NCBI RefSeq assembly: GCF_900172295.1 | Contig: NZ_FWFL01000003.1 | Span: forward strand, 186,001-250,000 | Reading direction: 5' to 3' | Source of the DNA: Roseovarius litorisediminis | GTDB lineage: Bacteria; Pseudomonadota; Alphaproteobacteria; Rhodobacterales; Rhodobacteraceae | DNA length: 64,000 bases | Shown here: piece after piece, positions 9,598-22,714 of the stretch | How positions within the stretch are numbered: the stretch's first letter is position 1 | Layout of the letters: each line of letters starts with the position of its first letter | The notes under the pieces: generated by a model | Databases searched by the model: none | What the model was told of the DNA's origin: nothing | What the model saw: the letters and a program-made list of their open reading frames with translations, nothing else | Program-made: the position numbers and the translations under genes

Positions 9598-9607
9598 GGC
9601 AGGTCAA
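9594..9607. promoter_or_regulatory. FNR-type box (usp)
   Basis: TTGAG-GCAG-GTCAA has one mismatch to the consensus, overlaps the permease stop region, and is ~120 bases upstream of the universal stress protein gene. Activation at -41.5 would place the start of transcription near 9642. Confidence 0.45.
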
Positions 9608-9728
9608 GACGTGTCATGCGTGATCGTTCATGATCCGGGCCGGTCGTGCCAAAGCGATACATCGTGCCTTTTGACAAGGCTTCGGGCGGCGGGGCGACGG
9701 TTGAATCGGATCTCAAGGGGATAATGAT

Positions 9729-10601
9729 TTGCGAATCCGAACCATTCTAGTGCCCTTCAATGTAGCCAGGGATGACAAAGCCGCATTCCTGAGAGTTTTC
9801 AGTGTTGCCGAGGCCCTGAAGGCGCATGTTCAAGTGGTCTTTGTGCGACAGGACCCTGATGAGGTCTTCGTCTATCTTGGAATGGATGTCGAAAGCCCGA
9901 GCGAGCTTAGGGAATACACCAGAAAGCGCGTGGAAGAGGAGGGCAAGCTGGCGGCATTGCGATCGCGACGCCACTTCAACGCGGCGTGCAAGGACATGGG
10001 CCTTGTGAAGTCGAAAAAGCCGACAGACTCAATTGCAGCGTCCGCGCATTGGGAGCAGGAGTTTGGCGAGCCGACGGAAATCATACCAGAGCGGGCCAAG
10101 CTGAGCGATGTGGCGGTCTTCGTCGGAGGGTTGGCGAGATACAGCAGGTCCTCTCGAAATGTCCTCAAAGCGACCGTAATACAGTCGGGCCGCCCGGTGA
10201 TCCTGGTCCCGGACGCCGTGACGGCACCATCTTTCTCAAGCATAACAGTCGCGTGGGATGCCAGTCCGTGTTGCGTGCGGGCCGTGGCGGCGGCGTTGCC
10301 TATTCTGGCAAAGGCAAGCCGGGTTCAAATCGTGTCGATAACCGAGCCCCATGATAAAGCGCCCGAGCCTGAAAAACTGGTCAGGTTTCTTGAGTGGCAT
10401 GGCATTCAGGCGACAGCCGACGTGCTGCCGGCGCAAGGTCGAAGGGTTGGTGAACTTATCCTTGAGAGCGCCGCTACAAACACATCCGGTCTCGTGATAT
10501 TGGGGGGGTATGGCCATGGTCGCTATGTTGAAACCGTGTTCGGCGGAACCACGAGCTATGTGATCCGCAAATCGGATATCCCGTTCCTGCTTATGCACTG
10601 A
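9729..10601 (+). CDS. Tandem-domain universal stress protein
   Basis: A 290-residue cytoplasmic protein with two UspA-like domains. The N-terminal copy (IRTILVPFNV...) is divergent. The C-terminal copy ends with the nucleotide-binding loop GGYGHGRYVETVFGGTTSYV. Usp proteins are induced under growth arrest and low oxygen. The start is TTG 9729, placed 8 bases after AAGGGG; the overlapping ATG 9724 is out of frame. The gene follows an FNR-like box and precedes the MprF-like gene. Confidence 0.85.
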   Translation: MRIRTILVPFNVARDDKAAFLRVFSVAEALKAHVQVVFVRQDPDEVFVYLGMDVESPSELREYTRKRVEEEGKLAALRSRRHFNAACKDMGLVKSKKPTDSIAASAHWEQEFGEPTEIIPERAKLSDVAVFVGGLARYSRSSRNVLKATVIQSGRPVILVPDAVTAPSFSSITVAWDASPCCVRAVAAALPILAKASRVQIVSITEPHDKAPEPEKLVRFLEWHGIQATADVLPAQGRRVGELILESAATNTSGLVILGGYGHGRYVETVFGGTTSYVIRKSDIPFLLMH

Positions 10602-10634
10602 AGACAAAGGTCAATGGCTTAGGGAGTGCATCAG

Positions 10635-13244
10635 TTGACGCGGCCAATCAAGACAGACCGGAATGACCGTATCAACCGGCTTTTGGTGCATCCGGTGGCA
10701 AAGCTTGCCGTTCCTCTTGTGATATCTGTCGTCGCCTTTTTTGTTCTGCACCGGCTGGCAAGCGAAATCAGCTGGCAAGAGGTCAAGCTTGACATGACGG
10801 GCGCGCCGAAGCGCGCCCTGCTGGCGGCTGTGTGTCTCACAATCGTAAGTTTTGCGGCGCTTGCGCTCTACGATGTGCTGGCGGTTGAAATCGTTGCCAA
10901 GGGCAAGGTTCCGCGCAGGGTGGCGGCGATGACCGGTGCGGCGGGGGCGGCGATCACCAATTTTCTGGGGGCCTCTTGGCTAACGGGCAGTTCTCTTCGC
11001 TTTCGCGTCTATTCGGCACAGGGGCTCGACTGGACGTCGATTGCGGGCATCCTTGCGACCGCGTGGTTTGCAACTCTTCTCGGCATGGCCTTCGTAACCG
11101 GGTTTGCGATGGTGGTGCGCCCCATGGGGATAGGCACCGTTTTCGGGCTTGCTCCTAATGCCGAGACGGCTTTCGGCGTTGCCGTGTTGATTGCAATCGC
11201 GGGCCTGTTCATCTGGTTGTCTCTGGGTCGACGCACCATCACATTCCGTGATTTCAGGATGACTCTTGCGTCACCGCGACTGGCCGCCATGCAGATTGGG
11301 ATTGTCACGGTGGATATTCTTGCGGCGTCGTTGGTGCTTTACGTCCTGATGCCAGCCGATTTGACACAGAATTTCGGCTTTTTCCTCGTTGTTTATCTTG
11401 CCGCCATCGGTGGCGGCCTTCTTAGTCATGCGCCGGGCGGCGTTGGCGTGTTCGAGGCAATTATCATCGCGGGCCTTGGCGCGACTGGTCGCTCGGACGT
11501 TCTGGCGGGGCTGCTGCTTTATCGGCTGATCTATACGGTGCTGCCTTTCACCCTCGCCGTTCTGGCGATCGCGGGCCTTGTTGTTCGGCCGCACTTGGGC
11601 CGCGTCGGGGAAACAGGCAAAGCCCTGCATGCAGCACTCAGGCCGATGATTGCGCCGGTCAGCGCCGCGATCACTCTCTTGTCGGGGTTTGTCCTGATGC
11701 TCTCCGGAAGCATCCCGTCAGACACGGGCCGCCTTGGTTTGTTACGCGATATCCTGCCACTGCCGTTCATTGAGGCCTCGCACCTTGTGGCGAGTATCAT
11801 CGGCGTTTTGCTGGTGGTGATTTCGCGCGGCCTGTTTCGCAGGCAATTTCGGGCCTGGCTCGCCGCAATTGTTCTGCTTTGCGCGGGTCTGGTCGCCTCT
11901 TTTCTGAAGGGCGTCGATCTGGAAGAAGCCGCGATCCTTGCGGCCTCTCTCGCGGTCCTGTTGCTGTTTCGGCCCATTTTTTACCGCGCTATGGCGCAGC
12001 GGGCCTTTCAGCTTTCAGTGCAGTGGGGATTTGGAGCCGCAGTTCTCATCGTGGCGGCGATCTGGGTGGGGTTGCTGAGCTATTCGCATGTTCCCTATCG
12101 CAATGAGCTTTGGTGGGAGTTTGCATGGCATGGCGATGCCTCGCGATTTTTGCGCGCGTCGCTGGCCATCGCCGTCATCTTCATGGCGATTGGTCTGAAC
12201 TCGATAATCAACGGTGCAGGCAAACGCCTGCCGCCTGAGCCAATCCCCGCACGTGTTCTTGACCTGGTCGCCATGTCACCGACAACCGATGCAAACATCG
12301 CCCTGACCGGCGACAAGCGGTTTCTGGTGTCCGGCGACGGCAGCGGCTTTCTGGCATATGCGGATACGGGCGGCTCCCTGATTGCCTATGCTGATCCGGT
12401 CGGCCCCCGAGAAACCGGCGAGACCGTGATCTGGCAGTTTCGCGATCTTGCCGACCAGATGGGTCGACATTGCGCGTTCTACTCGGTTTCATCCCGATAT
12501 CTGCCAACATTCCTTGATATGGGGTTTGCCGTCCTCAAGATCGGCGAGGTCGGGCGTATTGATCTGACCACGTTCACCCTGGATGGGCCCAAACGAAAGG
12601 ACTTTCGCTACGCACAGCGTCGCGCGCGGCGGGAGGGGTATGTTTTCGAGGTGGTTGCGGCCGCTGATCTCGCGCCGATCCTGCCAGAATTGCGAGGGGT
12701 TTCCAAGAGTTGGCTGGCGTCAAAGCATGGCCGCGAAAAGGGGTTCTCTCTTGGGTCTTTTGATGAAGATTACCTAAGCCATTTCGATCACGCCATTTTG
12801 CGCAAGGCCGAAAACGGGGCCATCATTGCTTTTGCAAACCTCTTTCAGGGGGCCGATCACAACGAGTTGTCGTTTGATCTGATGCGCCACGTAACTGCGG
12901 CACCCGGTTTTGTCATGGACGCTCTTTTTGCCGAGATACTCCTGTGGGGCAAAGCGCAGGGGTTCCGCTGGTTTTCACTTGGCGCCACGCCTTTCGCAGG
13001 GCTGGAAGACCACCCGCTTGCCACGACCTGGAACAGGTTTGGCAGTTTCATCTATCAGCATGGCGAACGGTTCTATAACTTTGAAGGCCTGCGGTCGTTC
13101 AAGGAAAAGTTCGATCCCGAGTGGACGCCCACCTATCTGGTCAGCCCGCGAGGGCTCCAGACGCCGCGTGTCCTTTATGACGTCAACCTTTTGGTCTCGG
13201 GCGGTGTCCGGGGTCTGGCACTTGAGGCAAAGAACGATGATTAA
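10635..13244 (+). CDS. mprF: MprF-like lysyl-phosphatidylglycerol synthase/flippase
   Basis: An ~869-residue inner-membrane protein. About 14 hydrophobic helices cover residues ~15-535 (flippase part), followed by a soluble DUF2156-type domain (~545-865) with [22 protein letters not shown] and [16 protein letters not shown]. It transfers an amino acid from charged tRNA to phosphatidylglycerol and exposes it on the outer leaflet, altering surface charge. I chose TTG 10635 because AGGGAG ends 8 bases upstream; GTG 10626 would have no room for a ribosome binding site. The amino acid used (lysine, alanine or ornithine) is not certain. The next gene overlaps by 8 bases. Confidence 0.88.
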   Translation: MTRPIKTDRNDRINRLLVHPVAKLAVPLVISVVAFFVLHRLASEISWQEVKLDMTGAPKRALLAAVCLTIVSFAALALYDVLAVEIVAKGKVPRRVAAMTGAAGAAITNFLGASWLTGSSLRFRVYSAQGLDWTSIAGILATAWFATLLGMAFVTGFAMVVRPMGIGTVFGLAPNAETAFGVAVLIAIAGLFIWLSLGRRTITFRDFRMTLASPRLAAMQIGIVTVDILAASLVLYVLMPADLTQNFGFFLVVYLAAIGGGLLSHAPGGVGVFEAIIIAGLGATGRSDVLAGLLLYRLIYTVLPFTLAVLAIAGLVVRPHLGRVGETGKALHAALRPMIAPVSAAITLLSGFVLMLSGSIPSDTGRLGLLRDILPLPFIEASHLVASIIGVLLVVISRGLFRRQFRAWLAAIVLLCAGLVASFLKGVDLEEAAILAASLAVLLLFRPIFYRAMAQRAFQLSVQWGFGAAVLIVAAIWVGLLSYSHVPYRNELWWEFAWHGDASRFLRASLAIAVIFMAIGLNSIINGAGKRLPPEPIPARVLDLVAMSPTTDANIALTGDKRFLVSGDGSGFLAYADTGGSLIAYADPVGPRETGETVIWQFRDLADQMGRHCAFYSVSSRYLPTFLDMGFAVLKIGEVGRIDLTTFTLDGPKRKDFRYAQRRARREGYVFEVVAAADLAPILPELRGVSKSWLASKHGREKGFSLGSFDEDYLSHFDHAILRKAENGAIIAFANLFQGADHNELSFDLMRHVTAAPGFVMDALFAEILLWGKAQGFRWFSLGATPFAGLEDHPLATTWNRFGSFIYQHGERFYNFEGLRSFKEKFDPEWTPTYLVSPRGLQTPRVLYDVNLLVSGGVRGLALEAKNDD

Positions 13245-13557
13245 GAATTTCAATGATCATTCGGCGAATGAGCGCACGTTTCTGGCATGGGTCCGAACGG
13301 CTGTCGCCATTGTAGGCTTTGGGCTGGTTGCCGCGCGGGTTGGTCCGCCGCAAGGCACCTACTGGTCACAAATTTTATTGCTGATCTCGGGCGCTGTTGT
13401 GGTTGTGATTGCGTACTTGAGAAAACGGGTTCTTCGGAAACGCATTTCGATGGCGCGGGAATTCGACGGCGACAACATTCCGGCGGATACGCTTTTGCTT
13501 CTTTTGATCGTCGCGATGTTTGCGACGCTTGCAATTTTCGCATTCCATGTCTCCTGA
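13237..13557 (+). CDS. DUF202 (YidH-like) membrane protein
   Basis: A 106-residue protein with the DUF202 hallmark [19 protein letters not shown] near the N-terminus, and three membrane helices (~19-35, 45-63, 85-104). The function of the family is unknown. ATG 13237 overlaps the end of the mprF-like gene by 8 bases, suggesting translational coupling and a shared membrane role. Confidence 0.85.
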   Translation: MIKNFNDHSANERTFLAWVRTAVAIVGFGLVAARVGPPQGTYWSQILLLISGAVVVVIAYLRKRVLRKRISMAREFDGDNIPADTLLLLLIVAMFATLAIFAFHVS

Positions 13558-13910
13558 AACCGTGCCCAAGTCGCAGTTCCAAGGTCCCATATCCGTCGCT
13601 TGCTCGGGCCTTTGCCGCGCTTGGCATGCGCCGTTGTTAACGGTCCGGGTTGCGATCCAAGCGAGCAAAGAGGCATACACAGCACTCAGATGCGCAGCCC
13701 AGTCTTTGGCGTGTGTGCATTGATTGACGCAAGTCAATCCTGCGACGTCGGAATATGCCAGTATTCATCCCGAGGCCGTTCTTTCACGTAAATGCCCTCG
13801 GGCGTTGGAGGCGCGGAGCGCCGAGGGGCCCCGTTGCGGACCCCTTGCACATCAAATGACGCGAGAACGCCGATCTGTGTGGTTGCAGGTCGGCAAAGCG
13901 GAGAGAGATC
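13558..13910 (+). other. arcD promoter and leader region
   Basis: No gene is visible. The region holds the near-perfect FNR palindrome at 13724-13737. A TATTCA element about 25 bases downstream fits a -10 box if transcription starts near 13772, leaving a ~139-base leader with GC-rich inverted repeats around 13795-13850. Confidence 0.5.
13724..13737 (+). promoter_or_regulatory. FNR-type box (arc-atp operon)
   Basis: TTGAC-GCAA-GTCAA is a perfect palindrome in its half-sites. It stands upstream of arcD, so it probably drives the whole arcD-arcA-argF-arcC-atp run. The same 14-mer recurs at 32667-32680. Confidence 0.7.
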
Positions 13911-15380
13911 ATGCCAGCGGATTTTGCTTCAACGGACAGATACGCGACGACAGAAACGTCGGGAAAGCTGGGCCTTTTGCCTCTGACAGCGCTGGTGATC
14001 GGGTCCATGGTCGGCGGTGGTGTCTTCAGCCTTCCGCAGAACATGGCACGGGGCGCATCGGCCGGGGCCGTCACGATCGGTTGGCTGATTACCGGTATCG
14101 GCATGCTGGCCCTCGCGTTCGTCTACAAGAACCTCTCGACTCGCAAACCCATGCTGGACGCCGGGCCATATTCTTACGCGCGCGCCGGGTTCGGCGATTA
14201 TGTCGGGTTCAATAGCGCCTGGGGGTACTGGCTTAGCGCGTGGCTCGGGAACGTGTCCTATGCGGTTCTGATTTTTGGTGCGCTCAGCTATTTTTATGCG
14301 CCCTTTGGTGCGGAGGGAAACACCTGGCAGTCGATTGTCGGCGCTTCGGTTGCGCTATGGCTTGTGCACGCTCTGGTTCTCATGGGCGTGCGGGAGGCGG
14401 CGATTGTCAATGTCATCACCACCATTGCCAAGCTTGGTCCTATTTTCCTGTTTGTCGTTCTGGCCCTCGTGGCGTTCAATCTGCCCACCTTCCAGCTTGA
14501 TTTCTGGGGCACTGAAACGCTGTCGCTTGGCAGTATTACGACTCAGGTGCAAAGCACGATGCTGGTCACCCTGTGGGTTTTCATCGGCATTGAGGGGGCA
14601 AGTGTCGGATCGGGCCGTGCCAGGAAACGCAGCGATATCGGCAAGGCGACGATCCTGGGATTTGTGACGGTCCTTTGCCTCTACCTTCTTGTGTCCCTGC
14701 TGTCGCTGGGGGTGATGTCGCAACCCGAGCTTGCAGGGCTTCCGGCTGCGGCCTCGATGGCCAATGTGCTTGAGTCGATTGTCGGGTCATGGGGGGCGGT
14801 GGTGGTGCGCATCGGTCTTGTCATCTCGGTCGCGGGGGCGTTCCTGAGCTGGACCCTTCTGGCCGCCGAGATCCCATACCGCGCCGCGAAGGAAGGGATG
14901 CTGCCAGAGATTTTCTTCACCGAGAACGCCAACGGCTCGCCGTCCGGTGCTCTCTGGATCACCAATACCTGTGTGCAGATCGTCCTGCTGGTAACGCTTT
15001 TTGCCAACTCGACCTACCTGGCACTGTTCTACATCGCTTCGACCGCCATTCTTGTGCCTTACGTGTTTTCTGGCGCCTATGCCTTCAAACTTGCCCTGAG
15101 CGGCGAAAGCTATGCGGAGCATGAGGGGCGGGGGCTTGATATGGCCATCGGCGGGCTGGCCACGGTGTATGGCGCATGGCTCGTTTATGCGGCCGGGCCG
15201 ACGTATCTGCTGATGTGCGCGATCCTCTACGCGGTGGGGATTCCGGCCTATATCTGGGCGCGCAGGTCGCACCGGGAGCGCGCCTTCAACCCTGTTGAAA
15301 TGCTGATTGCCGCAGGGCTTCTGGTGGCCGCCATTGTGGCTGGCTACCTGATGTGGACCGGCGCGATCAGCGCCCTGTGA
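13911..15380 (+). CDS. arcD: Arginine/ornithine antiporter (APC family)
   Basis: A 489-residue amino acid antiporter with about 13 membrane helices. The first has [16 protein letters not shown], the glycine-rich substrate-binding motif of APC transporters, and a later one has [11 protein letters not shown]. It is expected to exchange external arginine for internal ornithine in the arginine deiminase pathway. The symbol rests on its position directly upstream of arcA, argF and arcC. ATG 13911 follows GGAGAGA. Confidence 0.88.
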   Translation: MPADFASTDRYATTETSGKLGLLPLTALVIGSMVGGGVFSLPQNMARGASAGAVTIGWLITGIGMLALAFVYKNLSTRKPMLDAGPYSYARAGFGDYVGFNSAWGYWLSAWLGNVSYAVLIFGALSYFYAPFGAEGNTWQSIVGASVALWLVHALVLMGVREAAIVNVITTIAKLGPIFLFVVLALVAFNLPTFQLDFWGTETLSLGSITTQVQSTMLVTLWVFIGIEGASVGSGRARKRSDIGKATILGFVTVLCLYLLVSLLSLGVMSQPELAGLPAAASMANVLESIVGSWGAVVVRIGLVISVAGAFLSWTLLAAEIPYRAAKEGMLPEIFFTENANGSPSGALWITNTCVQIVLLVTLFANSTYLALFYIASTAILVPYVFSGAYAFKLALSGESYAEHEGRGLDMAIGGLATVYGAWLVYAAGPTYLLMCAILYAVGIPAYIWARRSHRERAFNPVEMLIAAGLLVAAIVAGYLMWTGAISAL

Positions 15381-15409
15381 CAAACCCGCCCGGCAAGAAA
15401 GCAAACACC

Positions 15410-16642
15410 ATGGAAAATGTCGAAACCCTGGGCGCTCATTCGGAAACGGGTAAGCTGCGACAGGTGATCGTGTGCCGTCCCGGTCTGGCCCATCGTCGCC
15501 TGACGCCGGTCAATTGCAAGGATTTGCTGTTTGACGATGTGTTTTGGGTCAAGCAGGCACAGAAGGACCACGATGTGTTTTCCGGCATCATGCGCGACGA
15601 GGGGGTCGAGGTTCTCGATACAAATGATTTGCTGGCGGAAACTCTGGACAAGCCCGAGGGGCGCGCCTGGGTGCTGGATCATCGGATCGTACCGAATGAG
15701 ATAGGCGTCGGCATGATGTCCGAATTGCGCAGCTGGTTGGATGATCTGCCGGGCGCGCAACTGGCGGAGTTTCTGTTGGGTGGTCTGGCCACCGACGATC
15801 TGCCGTTCAAGCCTACCGCGCTGTTCTCCGGCTATCTTGGTCAGCATGGCTTTATCCTGCCGCCGTTGCCGAATGCCTTGTTTACCCGTGACAACTCTGC
15901 ATGGATATTTGGCGGCGTGTCGCTCAATCCGATGTATTGGGCGGCGCGGCGTCCCGAAACCTTGTTGACGACCGCCATCTACAAGTTTCATCCGAAATTT
16001 GCGGGACAGGTGACATTTCATTTCGGCGACCCGACTGTTGATCACGGGCTTGCGACCCTCGAGGGGGGCGACATCATGCCCATCGGAAATGGCACGGTGT
16101 TGGTCGGCATGGGAGAGAGGTCGTCGCCGCAAGGGGTGGGCCAACTGGCAGAGGCGTTGTTCGATACCGGAGCGGCGCAAAGGGTGCTGGCCTTCGCGAT
16201 CCCCAGATCGCGCGCCGCGATGCATCTCGATACCGTATTCACGCTGTGTGGCGGTGATGTTGTGACCACCTTCAAGGAGGTCGCGGATGCGCTTGTGTGC
16301 TATGACATCCAGCCCGGCGAAGGCGCCGCCCCCCTGCAATTTCATCGCGACCCGCGCCCGATCTTTGACATCGTCGCCGAGGTGCTTGGCTATAAGAGCC
16401 TGCAGATCGTGCCGACCGGTGGCACCACCGAGGAAGAGCGTGCCCGCGAGCAGTGGAACGACGGCAACAACGTGGTGGCCCTGCGGCCCGGTGTGGTCAT
16501 CGGCTATGATCGCAACGACGACACCAACGCTGCGCTCAGGGCTGCGGGAATCGAGGTTCTGGCCATCCCCGGCGCGGAACTGGGCCGGGGTCGCGGTGGC
16601 GGCCATTGCATGAGCTGCCCGACCGCGCGCGACCCCATTTAA
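15410..16642 (+). CDS. arcA: Arginine deiminase
   Basis: A 410-residue enzyme that converts arginine to citrulline plus ammonia, the first step of the arginine deiminase pathway. Motifs include [10 protein letters not shown] (~157-166), ALEGGD-like [17 protein letters not shown], and the C-terminal catalytic cysteine in [10 protein letters not shown]. The start is ATG 15410 ([12 protein letters not shown]), which matches the family length; the frame is open upstream but overlaps arcD. It lies 29 bases after arcD and 17 before argF. Confidence 0.95.
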   Translation: MENVETLGAHSETGKLRQVIVCRPGLAHRRLTPVNCKDLLFDDVFWVKQAQKDHDVFSGIMRDEGVEVLDTNDLLAETLDKPEGRAWVLDHRIVPNEIGVGMMSELRSWLDDLPGAQLAEFLLGGLATDDLPFKPTALFSGYLGQHGFILPPLPNALFTRDNSAWIFGGVSLNPMYWAARRPETLLTTAIYKFHPKFAGQVTFHFGDPTVDHGLATLEGGDIMPIGNGTVLVGMGERSSPQGVGQLAEALFDTGAAQRVLAFAIPRSRAAMHLDTVFTLCGGDVVTTFKEVADALVCYDIQPGEGAAPLQFHRDPRPIFDIVAEVLGYKSLQIVPTGGTTEEERAREQWNDGNNVVALRPGVVIGYDRNDDTNAALRAAGIEVLAIPGAELGRGRGGGHCMSCPTARDPI

Positions 16643-16659
16643 CCTGAAAGGCGACCCAA

Positions 16660-17661
16660 ATGGCTTTCAATCTGAAGAACCGTCATTTTATCACGTTGCG
16701 CGACTACACCCCACGTGAAATCGCGTTCCTTCTGAAACTCGCGGCCGATCTGAAGGTTGCGAAATACACGGGCACCGAGGTGCCAACCCTTCAGGGCAAG
16801 GATATTGCTCTGATCTTCGAAAAGGATTCCACGCGAACCCGTGTGGGATTCGAGGTTGCCGCCTATGATCAAGGCGCACGTGTCACTTATCTTGGGCCGA
16901 CCGGATCGCACATCGGCCACAAGGAATCTGTCAAGGATACCGCGCGTGTTCTGGGCCGGATCTATGACGGGATCGAATATCGCGGGTTTGGCCAGAACGT
17001 TGTCGAACAGCTCGCCCGGTATTCCGGTGTGCCCGTCTATAACGGGCTAACAAACGAATTTCACCCGACCCAGATCCTTGCCGATTTCCTGACCATGCAG
17101 GAGCATGTGGAAAAGCCACTGCACGAGGTCGCTTACGCGTTTCTTGGCGAAGCGGGCAACAATATGGGTGACAGCCTGCTGATTGGCGGGGCCAAGATGG
17201 GCATGGATGTGCGTTTGTGCGGGCCCAAGGCGTGCTGGCCGAGCAAGGCCATAGAGGCCGAGGCGCAGACGATTGCCAAGCAGACCGGTGCGCGCATCAT
17301 GATCACCGAAGACCTCGATGCCGCCGTCAAAGGCGTCGATTTCGTCTATACCGACGTCTGGGTGTCTATGGGGGAGGCCAAGGAGAAATGGGCGGAGCGG
17401 ATCAAGCTTTTGACGCCGTATCAGGTCAACGCTGACGTGATGAGCAAAACGAACAATCTGCGCGCCAGGTTCATGCATTGCCTGCCGGCCTTTCATAATA
17501 CCGAAACCAGTGTGGGCGCCGAAATCAAGGCCGAGTTTGGTCTCGATGCCATGGAAGTCACCGAAGAGGTGTTTGAGAGCGAGGCCTCGATCGTGTTCGA
17601 CCAGGCCGAAAACCGTATGCACACCATCAAGGCGGTTTTGGTCGCCACACTGGGGGCTTGA
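16660..17661 (+). CDS. argF: Catabolic ornithine carbamoyltransferase
   Basis: A 333-residue enzyme working here as ArcB: it phosphorolyses citrulline to ornithine and carbamoyl phosphate. It shows the carbamoyl phosphate site STRTR (residues ~55-59), NEFHPTQ, and HCLPAFHN with the catalytic cysteine. Context between arcA and arcC implies the catabolic direction. The gap to arcC is one base. Confidence 0.95.
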   Translation: MAFNLKNRHFITLRDYTPREIAFLLKLAADLKVAKYTGTEVPTLQGKDIALIFEKDSTRTRVGFEVAAYDQGARVTYLGPTGSHIGHKESVKDTARVLGRIYDGIEYRGFGQNVVEQLARYSGVPVYNGLTNEFHPTQILADFLTMQEHVEKPLHEVAYAFLGEAGNNMGDSLLIGGAKMGMDVRLCGPKACWPSKAIEAEAQTIAKQTGARIMITEDLDAAVKGVDFVYTDVWVSMGEAKEKWAERIKLLTPYQVNADVMSKTNNLRARFMHCLPAFHNTETSVGAEIKAEFGLDAMEVTEEVFESEASIVFDQAENRMHTIKAVLVATLGA

Positions 17662-17662
17662 G

Positions 17663-20383
<2,721 letters not shown>

Positions 20384-20387
<4 letters not shown>

Positions 20388-20671
20388 AGCCGGAATCAGA
20401 CAAATCGGCGGAGGATATCGCGCGCCATGCGAAACGACTGAAATCCGCGCGCGACAAGCCGGGGCCAAGCCCGCTGCGGGGCATCGGAACCTTTGGCATG
20501 ATCGGATGGTCGATTGCCGTGCCGACCGTGGGCGGGGCGTTTCTCGGGCTCTGGCTGGATCGGGTGGCCCCCCAGAGGTTTTCATGGACGATAGCCTTGA
20601 TCCTCGGCGGTGTCGTGCTTGGGGCCTTTATCGCGGCGTCATGGATCAACAAGGAAGGTGGTGACAAATGA
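20384..20671 (+). CDS. atpQ: N-type ATPase AtpQ (AtpI-like) membrane protein
   Basis: A 95-residue protein. A charged N-terminus of ~40 residues is followed by two membrane helices separated by LDRVAPQ. It resembles AtpI, an assembly factor of the rotor ring, and occupies the atpQ position typical of N-ATPases. It overlaps atpC and atpR by 4 bases. Confidence 0.85.
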
Positions 20672-20967
20672 TAGATGTGGATTGGAATGCAGCGCTGCTT
20701 GGGCTGGCCGCCGGTGCCGTTGTGGGCGGCGTATTTTTCATGGGCCTTGGCCTGGGCATACGTCTTGCCTTGCAGGCAAGCAAACCGGTCAGGGTCTTGA
20801 TGTTAAGCGCTGTTGTTCGGATTGCAGCATTGCTGGCGAGTGGATGGGCTGTTGTCTGGTATTCAGGGCCCTGGACATTCCCAGGCTTTGCCCTGGCGTT
20901 CGTCCTGACGCGTACAGTTGCCACGACGCTGGCCAGCGTTAGGCCCGCTGGCGGAGAATCCAAATGA
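20668..20967 (+). CDS. atpR: N-type ATPase AtpR membrane protein
   Basis: A 99-residue protein with three membrane helices and an intramembrane arginine in VVRIAALLASGW. AtpR is found only in N-ATPase operons, and its arginine has been proposed to contact the acidic residue of the c-ring. It overlaps atpQ and atpB by 4 bases. Confidence 0.85.
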   Translation: MIDVDWNAALLGLAAGAVVGGVFFMGLGLGIRLALQASKPVRVLMLSAVVRIAALLASGWAVVWYSGPWTFPGFALAFVLTRTVATTLASVRPAGGESK

Positions 20968-21659
20968 ATCTGTCACCGGATGAAACAATCATATTCCAGG
21001 CTTGGGGCGTCCCGATCAACGCGACGATATTCTTCACCTGGATTGTCATGACCCTGCTGACGGGGGCGTCCGTGTTGATCACCCGCAACCTGCGTCCAGA
21101 TGTGCCGCCAGACCGGTGGCGCACCATGCTGGAGGTCATTGTGCAGGGCATTCAAAGCCAGATCGAAGAAGTTGCACAGGGTCCGTCCCGCTATCTGCTC
21201 TATTACGCAGGAACGCTGTTCCTGTTCGTTGCCACCTCGAACCTGCTATTGGTCGTCCCCGGGTTTGAGCCTCCAACGGCCTCGCTCTCCACGACCACGG
21301 CACTTGCCTTGTCGGTTCTGATTGCCGTGCCAATTTTCGGAATTTCGAGCCGCGGGATCGGGGGGTATCTCAAGACCTATCTGGAGCCGTCCTTCATCAT
21401 GCTTCCGTTCAACATCATCTCAGAGTTCACGCGCGGGATATCTCTGGCGATCCGGCTTTACGGCAACATCATGAGCGGGGCCGTCATTGCGGCAATCCTG
21501 CTTAGTGTCGCGCCGTTTTTCTTTCCCGTCCTGCTGGACGTGCTAGGCCTGCTGACCGGTATGATCCAGGCCTATATTTTTGCGATTCTGGCCACGGTCT
21601 ACATCTCCAGCGCGACAACACCTCCCCCCTCACAGCAGCCTGAAAAGGAGACTTCATGA
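20964..21659 (+). CDS. atpB: N-type ATPase subunit a
   Basis: The 231-residue stator channel subunit with about five membrane helices. The essential arginine lies in SLAIRLYGNIMSG. It forms the ion half-channels facing the c-ring. It overlaps atpE by 4 bases. Confidence 0.93.
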   Translation: MNLSPDETIIFQAWGVPINATIFFTWIVMTLLTGASVLITRNLRPDVPPDRWRTMLEVIVQGIQSQIEEVAQGPSRYLLYYAGTLFLFVATSNLLLVVPGFEPPTASLSTTTALALSVLIAVPIFGISSRGIGGYLKTYLEPSFIMLPFNIISEFTRGISLAIRLYGNIMSGAVIAAILLSVAPFFFPVLLDVLGLLTGMIQAYIFAILATVYISSATTPPPSQQPEKETS

Positions 21660-21946
21660 CTGACCTAGCCATTATTGCGAGCATCTCGATCTTTACCGCC
21701 GGATTGACCGTGTCTTTCGGGGCAATGGGCCCCGCCTTGGGCGAAGGACGCAGCGCATCGGCCGCCCTGACTGCGATTGCCCAGCAACCGGATGCGGCCT
21801 CGACCATTTCCAGGACGCTTTTCGTGAGTTTGGCGATGATTGAATCGACAGCGATCTATTGCTTCGTCGTCGCGATGATCCTGATCTTTGCGAACCCTTT
21901 CTGGAACGCGGCCGTTGCTGCCGCAACCCAGGCCGCAGGAAGCTGA
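21656..21946 (+). CDS. atpE: N-type ATPase rotor subunit c
   Basis: A 96-residue hairpin of two membrane helices. Helix 2 carries the ion-binding carboxylate E63 in IESTAIY, so S64, T65 and Y68 match the known sodium-coordinating residues of Na+-type c subunits. Helix 1 has GPALGEG, so E30 replaces the glutamine of the classical sodium site, giving two carboxylates per hairpin. The polar loop is QQP. Ion specificity (Na+ or H+) cannot be settled from sequence. Confidence 0.93.
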   Translation: MTDLAIIASISIFTAGLTVSFGAMGPALGEGRSASAALTAIAQQPDAASTISRTLFVSLAMIESTAIYCFVVAMILIFANPFWNAAVAAATQAAGS

Positions 21947-21949
21947 CAC

Positions 21950-22714
21950 ATGTCGATTGACTGGATCACGGTCGCAGCTCAGATCGCCAATTTTTTGGTG
22001 CTGGTATGGCTTCTGCGCCGGTTTCTGTACCGTCCTATTCTGGATGGCATCGACGCGCGCGAGGCCGAGATTACCACCAGAATGCAAGAAGCCGAGCACG
22101 CGAAAGAAAATGCAGAAGGAGTGAAGCACGAGTACCAGGATCAACTCAAGGCCTTGAATGCCAAGCAATCGGACATGGCTGAGGCCATCCGGCAGGAGGC
22201 CGAAAAACAGCGCGATGCATTGCTGGCCGAAGCCCACGAACGGATGGCTCAGGAGCGGGTAACCTGGCAATCCCACCTTGATGAAGAAGCGCGCAAATAC
22301 ACCGCGAGACTACAGCGCGCGGGCGGCGGCGCCTTGTTGTCCCTGACCCGCAAGGCATTGACCGATTTGGCCGACGAAACGCTGGAGGGGCGGATCGCGC
22401 AACATCTTGTCAAGCGGATCGAAACGATGGTCGATGACCTGCGGACCGCTGCCGGTCAAAGTACGGCGGCGGTGGTAACCAGTCGGGACGCCTTGCCGCA
22501 ATCCGCGCGGGCTGATCTTTCAGCCGCCGTGCAAAAGGTGTTTCCAGATGTCGCAATCAAGTTCGAAACGAACGCCGAACAGCCCCCCGGCATCATTATG
22601 CGCATCGGCGGCGCCCAGTTGGACTGGACGGTGGATGGGTACGTCGAGAGCCTGTCCGATGTGATGGAGGAGCAACTGGCTGGTGGCGTGGGTTTGAAGG
22701 ATGCGGCCCAATGA
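21950..22714 (+). CDS. atpF: N-type ATPase stator subunit b with delta-like end
   Basis: At 254 residues this is much longer than a usual b subunit (~160). A single N-terminal membrane helix (residues ~8-24) is followed by a long coiled coil to ~residue 130. The final ~90 residues (VVTSRDALP ... [17 protein letters not shown]) resemble the C-terminal domain of subunit delta, which has no gene of its own here. The protein therefore probably does both stator jobs. It overlaps atpA by 4 bases. Confidence 0.88.
   Translation: MSIDWITVAAQIANFLVLVWLLRRFLYRPILDGIDAREAEITTRMQEAEHAKENAEGVKHEYQDQLKALNAKQSDMAEAIRQEAEKQRDALLAEAHERMAQERVTWQSHLDEEARKYTARLQRAGGGALLSLTRKALTDLADETLEGRIAQHLVKRIETMVDDLRTAAGQSTAAVVTSRDALPQSARADLSAAVQKVFPDVAIKFETNAEQPPGIIMRIGGAQLDWTVDGYVESLSDVMEEQLAGGVGLKDAAQ

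Noticed and set aside
15344..16606. 420-codon minus-strand frame opposite arcA
   Set aside because: Shadow of a high-GC gene; arcA on plus has complete enzyme motifs.
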